Part shown: piece after piece, positions 55,270-64,000 of the stretch
How positions within the stretch are numbered: the first letter of the stretch is position 1
Layout: every line of letters starts with the position of its first letter
The notes under the pieces: model-generated
What the model saw: only the letters and a program-made list of their open reading frames with translations
What the model was told of the DNA's origin: nothing
The model's database searches: none
Position numbers and translations under genes: made by a program
From: Scilla litardierei
Lineage: Eukaryota > Streptophyta > Magnoliopsida > Asparagales > Asparagaceae
Length of the DNA stretch: 64,000 nucleotides
Direction: 5' to 3'
NCBI GenBank assembly: GCA_030789695.1
Contig: JAULAV010008807.1
Coordinates: 1 to 64,000, forward strand

Positions 55270-56297
55270 TGTTTCAGAGTATTTTCTCACTACAAAAGCG
55301 TTGACCGTGGACAGCCAGGCAACATGGTCAAGGGGCCGACTTGGGTCCCTTGGGTGCGTCGAATACATGCGGATGCGACGCAAATCAGAGTTTCTGACGA
55401 CGCGGAGCTCGTCAGCTGGGCCGGGTCTGGATCCTCGGCCTCGAGGGGGCTGAGGGGAAGCCTCGGCCCGGTGGGAGACGCTCGGCCTCGGACGGTCGGA
55501 CGACGAGGGGTAGCCTCGGTGCCTCGTGAGCGGAGGGGAAGCCTCGGCTCAGATGATCGTGCTCGGCCTCGGTCGGTCGGACGACGAGGGGTAGCCTCGG
55601 TCGTCTTGCTAGATGCGGGGCCGGCGTGGGGGCGGAGGGGAAGCCTCAGCCCGTGGATCTGACGTCTCCCTGAATAGACGAGAACACTCGTCAGGGGGGC
55701 CGGACCTTGGTTCCGGCCAAATCCCCTCCGATGCCTAAGTCAGATGATGATCTGAAAGAGGAGGCTCGGCGGGGACGGTTCGACTCGAGAGGAGATCGGA
55801 ACGACGTCCACCGGTGCAAGTGGGGGAAGGAGATGAGAATGGGGGAACCAGGTCGTTGATGGAGTACCTTCGGGTTTGTTACCTGAGATGCGGTCCCTTG
55901 TCTAGTCGTCCTTCTGGCCCTTTTATAGGCCCCCCGTCGTGACTGCCCATGACTCACGTCCCTCGTCCGCCCCCGATCGTGCCCCCTCAATCCGCCTTCC
56001 CATCGCCGCTCCCTGCGCCATGCCAGCACCTCCCCATAACGGCCATTAAGTGGTCGCGGGCCTGGGGGAACGGTTATCGCTGGAGTGGGCGAGTGACTTG
56101 CGTGTTTTCGGGGTCAGGTCAGATCGCCGTTCGGGGGTCCTCTAGGGGCTTTGTCGGGCGGGCCTGATCTCGCAGACGGGCTTCTGGCTCCATCTTCTGT
56201 CGGGCTTCGTTTGGTGGGCTTGGGCCTCCCGTGACTTCGCGTAGTCGGTTGTGCCTTTGGGCCCATGCCGTTGGGCCTCCGTAAAATAGACGTATCA
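55270..56297 (-). mobile_element. Tat2 5' LTR
   Basis: 1028 bp, the partner of 48859-49886. CCTATAAAAGGGCC near 55918-55931 is the TATA box. The U5 inverted repeat is damaged here (CCGGTC reads CAGGC), unlike in the 3' LTR. Followed by GTTGT, the target duplication. Confidence 0.93.
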
Positions 56298-56302
56298 GTT
56301 GT

Positions 56303-56348
56303 TTTAAAGTATTTTGCACGTGCATGGCCTGCATGGGCCCCCGCTAAA
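56303..56348 (-). mobile_element. Internal start of the long-LTR element with degenerate PBS
   Basis: On the minus strand GGTTTTAGCGG follows the LTR end ...GTGTGACA and matches TGGTATCAGAGC only partly. Together with 48460-48858 this gives an interior of about 445 bp once Tat2 is removed. Confidence 0.5.
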
Positions 56349-59300
56349 ACCTGTCACACTCCGCTTCCCATTATGCTTAGGAGCGAGGACGGGAGCGGGT
56401 TCGCATGTGCAAGTAAGGAGGAGGTACTTTTTTTTCTTTCCTCATTGACTTAAACACAATAAGTGTCTGTGTGAAACCCCGTAGGTTCTTGCTTGCTTAC
56501 TCAAAACAACACAGATAATCATTTATTATTTATTACAACCTCAATCATCTCAAAAAGGATTACAACAATAAAGAAAGGAAGAGAGGCCTTATGGCCCTTA
56601 CAACATGGAATACCCAAATCATATACAAAGGAAACTTTAAGGAGATGCAGTCTGGCAGTATCCTCTTGGAAAAATCATGTATCTAGTGGTATATGCTACT
56701 CTGGAACTAGGATCTGCAAATATGCCCTCAGAACCTGACAGACATTGCATTAAAAAAATACAATGCCCATCAGTGAGGGTTACTCATGTAGGTTCCCAAG
56801 CATCAATCTCATTTAATTAATTAAAAAGAATTTAGTAGGGTAATAACATTGTCTACTAACAGGATAACGCATATGAGCATAGTATAGTGACGTGAACATA
56901 GCAAAGTGTAATGTACGTAGCAAAGTGAGGTGAACCTGGCAAAGTATAGTGTACAGAGTAAAGTGTAGTGAGCATGGCAAAGATATGTATGAGCATGGTA
57001 AGAGCATAGCTAACAATTTACACAATTTATGGTAGCAATAACAGAAAGCAAAGAGAGTGCCAATCAATACGTAATCTAGTGACAAGTCCAATGTCTGAGG
57101 GTAGAAGAAACTACAATTACACCTAAACCAACGGAAGCTACCCGTGGTTCTGTACATACCGACCCCATCCAGGCGACGTTCAAATTTACCGGTAGGGTGA
57201 AATACAGTATTCCAACCTCTACTACAATGGACTACCCCACCCAAAAGTGTCAGTGTGTACCTGTACAATTCAATGTATGCCACATGGCCAATATTCTATA
57301 ATTGTCTCAAGGGCCCATTATTCTGTATATGTCCCGAGGGCCCAATATCCGTATATGCCCCAAGGGCTCAATATTACATTTCATTGGAGTAGATCACCCC
57401 AAAGATGGTATGGCATAAATAATGGTACAATATGCAAAAAGAGTATGTTATGAACATTTAGGCAAGGTTAATATGAACATTAAGCTATTATCATTAACAA
57501 TGAGCTATTACCAACATGAAACTTAATTATCATTAACAAACCATCATCATTAATAAACTAACAACAATTTGGTGAACAAGTTAACAACATCATTAATCTC
57601 ATGAATATCAAACTAAATCATCATGAAAGTTTATTTTAAGGGTGTTTATTCCCGTAGGTTGATTAGAATAAACTTATTCTAATAAGTAACAATTGGGACG
57701 TGCAAGGAAACGAAAATGTCGCTCAACAAACTAAATGTTATGTTAAAGAATGAACAATAATGAATATCAATGCGTTTTGTTAATTAAAACTAGTATTAAC
57801 AATTAACATTAATAAATTTATGTTGCAAATTTCTTGCCAATAATCAATTACGAAGTGGACCTGCATGTTACTATTAATTATGTAGTTAATGAGAATGTGA
57901 TGACACAAACTTTAACACAAAAATACATAGTATTAATTAGTATAGCTGTAGTCATACTAAACGTAAATATTATTAATACTAAGCTGCTATATATTGACAG
58001 GAAAACACTGTTGTGCATAGGTTATTATTGTTAGATGATGTGGATGGTAAACAACACTGGAGGGGGTTGAATAGTGTTGTGCAAATATTTAACTTTTTCG
58101 TTCATTGATTAGCACAATTAAAAACCTTCTAATGTTGCCTAAGAAACCAAGTATAGTGATCTATGATTGGTTCTTAATCAACAAGTTAATCTTATAAAGA
58201 ATGTTAACAGAGTGATCTCACAGCAGGTAGTCGACTCCCAGAAAGTTTTTAGTATAAACTCTACGGAAAGATGAGATAATATAATGATAAGATTACAAAC
58301 AAATACACAATTAGATCTTTTTGTGCATCAAAATAAAAGAGTTAACTTTGCAATAATATAAACAACTGATTAAAAAGATATAATTGTTAGCAGATAAAAA
58401 TACTTGAACAAAGATATACAATCACAGAAAAATGCAAACGGAAAGACAAGGATTTTTATCCTGGTTCCCCACAACTTGGGTACGTTCAGTCCCCGACCAA
58501 TCCGATACGAGATTTTCCACTATTGCCTTAGTAATATAATTACCTAACTCCACTCGTTAGGATTTTCCAAACACCTAGCCTTGATCAGGATTTCCAACCA
58601 CCTAGACTTGTCTAGGATTTTCCCGTCCCTTACAACAAAGGGGAATCCACAAACAAAAACAAGTTTCCAACTCACCACAAAAATTAGTGGAGTTTGGATT
58701 ACATCCAGAATTCTATAGCCAAAGTAAATATAACAAATGTGTTATGTGGCTAAAAAGAATTCAAATCGATCTTAAGGTCACACACAAATATAAGATGATT
58801 CTTTGTGATCTTAGATCATTTGTTTTTCAAAAATCCTTTAAGAATAGAAATTTAAGAACAAGGATTTTAAAAACCAACTTTAAAAATTAGCCAAACAAAA
58901 ATTATATCTCAAAAATAATAAATTCAGACTGAGATTAGAGATAAGAGATTAAAAACAGAGTTCGCTTTAGCGATGAGAGCAAATAGAGCAAGAGATCTTT
59001 TAGAATTTTAGCACAACATAGAATAGAGAATTTTATGATATTTAGAAATGATCTCAAGAGGTCTATTTATAGGTTTCAAGAGAAGAATTTAAATTTCAAA
59101 CGAGTTTGACTTTCAGTCCAAACAGATATGGAAAATGGAGTGAAATCAGGAAGCAGAGTCGTTGGAAAACGACATCTGGTAGTCGACTCCCTTAAGGTGG
59201 TAGTTGACTCCCAAAGAGTTTCAGCAGAAATTCTGTTTCTAGCTGGTAGTCGACTCCCTCTTCTGGTAGTCGACTCCCAGAGCAATTTTCTCTGAAACTC

Positions 59301-61244
59301 ATCTAGTAACGATGTAATCAACTCCTGGGTGTATTGGAGGTTTACTACTAATAATAGATTGACTAGTCTCAAAAGTTACGAAGAATTTTAAAATCATTTA
59401 AAACATTTTTCTTCGAAATTATTTGTGTGTGTGAGATATCTACTTTGGCTCTGACATAATCCTAAAAACCAAAAACTCACACACTACACTAGGACAAGAC
59501 CTTCGGGAAGCTCATCTGATAGATGCTTACTTCTTCAGAATTTGAGTTCTTTCTTCATTAAGCTTGAGCACGTACTTCATCTTGTGCTTAATGTAGAACT
59601 AGCAAATTCGTCTTCGTCTTTCGAGTGTGGTTGAGCTTCTTCAGAGTATGTGTAAAGTCACAAACTGCACACTTGAGTTGTAGTGTAGTTATTACACTAA
59701 CATCATTTGGTGTGCTTATCATCAAAACCACTTATGGGTAGAATTCAATTTCCCATCAATTATGTCACATGAATATTAAATTTTGTTAGTACATTAGTTA
59801 ACAGGTAATCATGTTATGATTAGTTATATCATGTCACAAATAATCCTAGGCATTGGATGATATTCATTACAGTATTAACAGTACTTAATTTAAATGATTA
59901 CTTTATGGGTATTAGCATGAAATGTTTATAAGACTGTTGAAACCTTGTATGACATTTGTTCAGGCAAACTTTGTGTAACATTGAATAACATTGGCACGTG
60001 AGAGTGGAACAATAGGGTAAACAATTTTGAAAAACCAAAGAATAATAAATTAAAGTTCTCTTATGCAGCATAATAACTCAAGTTTTACGACAAGTAGCAA
60101 ATTTTTGATACAATATACATCAGTACTATGATGAGTAATAGTGTTATTATGAGTGATAACATTATATAATATCAGATTAAATTAATCTAACATACTATTT
60201 TTTTAGATGAAAGAGATGTAGGAAACCTACTACATGTTGTGTGGATCAGAGGAGGAGGGCGAGTGATGGGTTCACCGGACGGAATCGGGATCGTCGAAAG
60301 ATCGTCGGAGCTCAAGAAGTCATCGGGGCTTCGTTCAGGCATTTCGTCAAACACCGGGTAGGTGACTCAAGAAATTTGGAAGATGGTTCGCCATGGGGAG
60401 GGGACATGGGGTCTCACCGGAGGTTACCAGAGAAGAGGAGTCGCCGACAGGAGCCGGGTTATCGCCGACCAGAGGAGGGAGTAGGCGGTGGTGGTTGTAG
60501 GGTTGAAGGAGGTCGAGGTTGATGGCTGCAAGGTCGGAGGTCTGGAGCTTGGGAAGATGGAGTTGCCGTAGGATTTGATGGGTATGGTAAGAGAGGGGCT
60601 AAAGGTTTGTTGGCGGCTGTGAAGTGAGGGGTTGGGGTTTTGTTCTCTTTTTAATCTATTTGGTAGGTGCTAATTGCTAAGGGAATGAAAGGAAAGAACA
60701 AGGATATAATTGCAATTAATATTAGTGATTCATTCTCAATAAGATAGGTAAAAGTCTCCTAGATCCATATGGGAGGAGATTTAAATTGGTACAAGAATCA
60801 TAGAGGAAATAATGGGAAGATTTGATTCGATTTCATAATAATCAAGGGGAGATTAATGGTATTCAATTACTTGCCAAAATAATAGATTTTAATTTGTTTT
60901 AAAAACTTTAATAGGAGATTAATTGTTAAGGATATTAAGGAAAGTTTGAATTAGAACAATTATTAAGGAGAAAATAAAGAGATTTAGTGATAGGGAAACT
61001 TCCCACTTAGTTGTAGGGTTTATTATGATTAAATTAGGAATTTATTTGAAAGTTTAAAATTTGAAATGAAAATTTAAACATTTGGATTTTGAAAGTTTGA
61101 ATTTAAAAGAAAATTATAATAGATTTATGGTTAGCTAACTTAACATAAGAATAAACATCATTTTGTCGTAACAATTTAATAATAATAATAGGCATAACAT
61201 GATAACACTGGACTCCATAGTAGATACAAACACTGATCGTTATA
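56349..61244 (-). mobile_element. Long LTR, copy 2 (5' LTR), with nested solo LTR
   Basis: On the minus strand it runs from TATAACGATCAG (degenerate TGTAACGACC) at 61244 to AAGCGGAGTGTGACA at 56349. Without the 1730-bp insertion and its duplication it is about 3.16 kb, consistent with copy 1 once that copy's 551-bp duplication and ~580-bp truncation are allowed for. The GCCC-AGGGCCCAATATT units recur near 57308-57372. No gene is visible; the open frame at 60241-60522 corresponds to those in copy 1. Confidence 0.75.
58029..59758 (-). mobile_element. Sirevirus-like solo LTR with ATTAT target duplication
   Basis: 1730 bp, TG...CA, flanked by ATTAT at 58024-58028 and 59759-59763. Copy 1 of the host LTR shows the uninterrupted sequence (GGTTATTATGTCACATG), an independent empty site. 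On the minus strand it starts TGATGGGAAATTG and has TGGTTTTGATGATAAGCACA, typical of Sirevirus-type LTRs. GGTAGTCGACTCCC occurs near 58227, 59168, 59242 and 59262. A TATA box (CCTATAAATAG, minus strand) lies near 59060-59075. No PBS, polypurine tract or internal DNA adjoins it. Confidence 0.92.
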
Positions 61245-62225
61245 ACGACTCTCCTAAGCGAGCGCCAATCGTAAGTCGAAGGGACCATCCCTTTGCCACT
61301 GAACGACTCTCCTAAGTGAGCATCAGCCGTAAGTCGAAGGGGCCACCACTTCGCCACTGAACGACTCTCTTAAGCGAGCGTCAGCCGTAAGTCGAAGGGG
61401 CCACCCCTTTGCTGCTGAACGACTCTCCTAATCGAGCAGCATCCATAAGTCAAAGGGGCCACCCATATGCCACTGAACGAATCTCCTAAACGAGCGTCAG
61501 TCGTAAGTCGAAGGGACCTCCTCTTCGCCACTGAACGACTCTCCTAAGCGAGCGTCAGCCATAAGTCGAAATGGCCACCCCTTCACCACTGAACGACTCT
61601 CCTAAGCGAGCATCATCCGTAAGTCGAATGGGCCACCCCTTTGCCACTAAACGACTCTCCTAAGAGAGCGCCAGCTGTAAGTCGAAGGGGCCACCCCTTC
61701 GCCACTGAACGACTCTCCTAAGCAAGCATCAGCCATAAGTCGAAGGGGTCATCCCTTCACTACTGAATAACTCTCCTAAGCGAGCGTCTGTCATAAGTCG
61801 AAGGTGCCACCCCCTTGCCACTGAATGACTCTCCTAATCGAGCGTCAGCCATAAGTTGAAGAGACCACCCCTTCGCCACTGAACGACTCCCCTAAGCGAG
61901 CGTCTGCGGTAAGTCGAAGGGGCTACCCCTTCGCCATTGAACCACTCTCTTAAGCGAGCGTCGGTCGTAAGTCGAAGGGACTACCCCTTCGTCAATGAAT
62001 GACTCTCCTAAATGAACGTCAGCCGTAAGTCGAAAGGGCCACTCCTTCACCACTGAACAACTCTCCTAAACGAGCGTCAGTCGTAAGTCGAAAGGGCCAC
62101 AACTTTGCCACTGAACGACTCTTCTAAACGAGCGTCAGCCGTAAGTCGAAGAGGCCACCCCTTCGCCACTGAATGGCTCCCCCAAGATGTCGTTAGTTGT
62201 AAAACCAGGACCCACCTCTTCGACA
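61245..62225. repeat. 58-bp tandem array, ~16 units
   Basis: AACGACTCTCCTAAGCGAGC starts at 61244, 61302, 61360, 61418 and so on, a strict 58-bp spacing, to about 62190, followed by degraded units. Each unit contains AGTCGAAGGGGCCACCCCTT followed by CGCCACTG; CGAAGGGG-CCA-CCCCTTCG is an 8-bp hairpin with a 3-nt loop. Units differ by scattered point changes. The array starts directly at the end of long LTR copy 2. Confidence 0.93.
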
Positions 62226-62500
62226 CGAAATGACTCCCACTCCGTCAACTGTGAGTCCAGTAAATCTCACCCTCGCTATGGAGCGTTGTGGTTAACTTCT
62301 AAGCGTGGTTCGATGGTCTATCCTCGATCATCCTGAAGCAGTGCCTAACCCATTGAAAGGGGGCCATCAGGCATTACGACCATCACAGGACGTAAGCGAT
62401 AACTATCAAAGAGATGCAATGACAAATAAGGATATATAAACCAATTCTCATGTCACTCCCTATTGCAAAAATTGTTTTCGTTTACATCACCCCCTACACA
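62226..62500. other. Spacer after the 58-bp array, no gene seen
   Basis: Moderately GC-balanced sequence without a repeat, domain or open frame of note. Confidence 0.5.
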
Positions 62501-62501
62501 T

Positions 62502-62960
62502 TCAAAACTTTCTAAAAGCATGCATAAACAAGCGCGCCAAGACTTTACAGCGACTGGTTAGGCCCTTGATCTCCATCCAGCACGTCCATATACTCTGAAC
62601 CCCCCGCATGTCCGCTCTTGCTTCGTCGCCCTCCATGGTGACAACCTCGTCCATGGGAGCATCCTCCTCCATGCCCCGGCTCAACTCGTCATTGCCTTGG
62701 CTCGACTCATCCTTACCGAAGTCTGGAAGTATCACCGAGATTTTGTTGATCTCAATAGAGAGGTCGAAGAATCAATTCTTCATCTCCGGCCGAACATCGT
62801 TCGTTGCCTTCTTTGTATAGCTCGTCAAAATCAGGAAATGTGTCTTTGAACTCCTGAATCGCCCTCTCCGCTATGACCTTGGCTTCGACCCACTCCTCCA
62901 GCAGAGCGTCCTCTGCTCGCTTCCTCAATGCAATTTGCTCAGCCTCCCTCCTACAAGATT
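62502..62960 (-). pseudogene. Degenerate coiled-coil coding remnant, possibly a third Tat antisense ORF
   Basis: On the minus strand 62797-62960 encodes RKRAEDALLEEWVEAKVIAE and AIQEFKDTFPDFDELYKEG, a charged helical sequence like the C-terminal part of Tat antisense ORFs. It is followed, after a frame change, by an acidic tail (GNDELSRGMEEDAPMDEVVT) ending near 62540. Its 3' end faces a tandem array, as the Tat2 antisense ORF does. Similarity is judged by character only, so the assignment is tentative. A gag-related coiled coil is an alternative. Confidence 0.45.
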
Positions 62961-64000
62961 CACCTCGAGTTTCTTAAGGCAATTTAATCTTGTCTCACAG
63001 AGAAGGCTGAGTATAGTCAGCTCAACTTGAGACCGCTCCACAGCCACCTAATGGCCTCCAGGTGACCATATGATTAGCCACCTCCGGAGCACCACGACGA
63101 AGCACCGCGATAGCCATAAGAGCCTGCACACAATGCTCGATGGTCAGCTTCTGCGCTGATAGGAACATCGATAGAGGCTGGAGCAATAATTACATGGATG
63201 CTGTCGTGAATAACTATCGATGTGAGTCGCTCGTAATCGACCCTCTCTACGACAGCCCTGTCCCGTGGAAGGGTCGCATTCTCAGCGATGCGGGAGGCAG
63301 TTCCAAGCGAAGAGCACCGGTTGACGCTCTTCCAACCCTAAGAAGAGAGGAATCTCCGTGCCTCAACGAAAATCCCGCCTGAACAAGCTCCTCCTCAGAG
63401 CAGTCAAATGAGGCCTGAGGAGATAAGCACTTTAGCAAAATTGGCCTATACTCATCAGGATGTCTTCATACAGCCCTATCGGATGGAACAGACCCCCCAA
63501 AGCTAGGAGTCCTACTGCACAAGAAGCTTCGATGGAACTTGAGTCCTCCCCGAGTCTCCCTTGTGAATAGTGTCATTCCCAGGCCAGGAGACCTGCTTTG
63601 CAGCTACATTCGACCCAGACGGCTCCGAGTCACTAAGAACGATCTTCCGCCTCCTCTTGATTCACGCCAGCGTAACTACTTCAAATTTGGAGGTGGACCC
63701 TTTCTTCTTCTGCTGCTGAAGGCAGGCCACCTGAGCAACCCCCTCAACAACCATAGGTCGATCCCCGGATGGTTGGGCTATCAATTTTGCCACGGTCGAC
63801 ACCCAGGGAGACACATGCTCACATACGCCTCTTTGATGCAAGCCTCGACTTCTTCCCTCAATGCAGGATCCACCTGGTAGTCCACACTTTCCATGCCTGC
63901 GAATGCAACAAACAAGTTAGGTCGAAAGACGAAGGTCGAACAGTTGGCATGCATGATCGAACCAACCTTTCATCCACATGGTCTGATGCAGCACGTCGTC
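62961..64000 (-). other. Probable retroelement sequence, unassigned
   Basis: Mixed-composition DNA with short open frames on both strands, none with a motif I recognise. It may be the upstream part of the coding remnant at 62502-62960. The window ends inside it. Confidence 0.35.

Larger units (their letters stand above)
48859..56297 (-). mobile_element. Tat2: gag-bearing, pol-less Tat-type gypsy element (7439 bp)
   Basis: Two 1028-bp LTRs flank, in element order, PBS, gag, a 90-bp tandem array, an antisense ORF (plus strand) and a polypurine tract. The target duplication GTTGT is perfect (48854-48858 and 56298-56302). By eye the LTRs differ at about 33 positions plus two single-base indels (roughly 3.3%). 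PBS, polypurine tract and the last ~50 bp of the LTR are almost the same as in Tat1. No protease, RT, RNase H or integrase motif exists, so it would need pol from elsewhere. Confidence 0.93.

Noticed and set aside
61245..62190. 58-bp repeats considered as a CRISPR array
   Set aside because: The whole 58-bp unit is repeated, with no unique spacers of constant length, and the context is a plant retroelement.

Overview
This 64-kb window looks like repeat-rich, heterochromatic DNA from a flowering plant. I see no intact host gene, no rRNA or tRNA gene and no CRISPR array. Evidence for a plant: Sirevirus/copia LTRs, Ty3/gypsy elements of the Tat lineage (second, archaeal-like RNase H and an antisense ORF), a Helitron with plant-type termini, and long AT-rich satellite arrays. 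The species cannot be told from the sequence alone.

Left third (1-28.9 kb): about 18 kb of a degenerate ~148-bp AT-rich satellite in three blocks. Block A (1-6024) reads on +, blocks B (11245-15564) and C (21091-28943) on -. Between A and B, exactly where satellite polarity flips, lie two truncated Sirevirus-like copia pieces in opposite orientation: a - strand LTR with its polypurine tract (6047-7785) and a + strand LTR, PBS and broken gag (8716-11244). Between B and C a 5.5-kb non-autonomous Helitron (15565-21090, - strand) sits in the middle of one satellite monomer. It carries a GC-rich minisatellite, two candidate 3' ends and fragments of a captured intron-containing gene.

Middle (28.9-45.3 kb): a - strand copia-type element with gag but no pol (LTR 28944-30269; other LTR 34391-34861 plus 43392-45326). 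Its high-coordinate LTR is split by Tat1 (34862-43391, + strand). Tat1 has two 965-bp LTRs about 1.3% different and a CGTCG target-site duplication. It keeps protease-RT-RNaseH-aRNaseH-integrase in one frame broken by three stop codons, has lost gag, and has an antisense ORF (aORF).

Right third (45.3-64 kb): a - strand LTR element with ~3.1-kb LTRs (45327-48459 and 56349-61244) and only ~0.45 kb of internal DNA. Its interior is split by Tat2 (48859-56297, - strand; 1028-bp LTRs about 3.3% different; GTTGT duplication), which has gag and aORF but no pol. A Sirevirus-like solo LTR (58029-59758, ATTAT duplication) interrupts the right-hand LTR. The window ends in a 58-bp tandem array and a degenerate coiled-coil coding remnant, possibly a third Tat-like element.

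The layers date themselves: sampled LTR-pair divergence falls from ~8% (long-LTR element) and ~7% (gag-only copia) to ~3.3% (Tat2) and ~1.3% (Tat1), in line with the nesting order. The most interesting points are the reciprocal gene loss of Tat1 (pol, no gag) and Tat2 (gag, no pol), the antisense ORF with a TATA-like site and a same-position mini-intron, the hairpin-bearing tandem repeats beside aORF ends, and stop codons that are nearly all one C-to-T step from sense codons in CG or CHG context. I see no evidence for a wholly new defence or metabolic system here.
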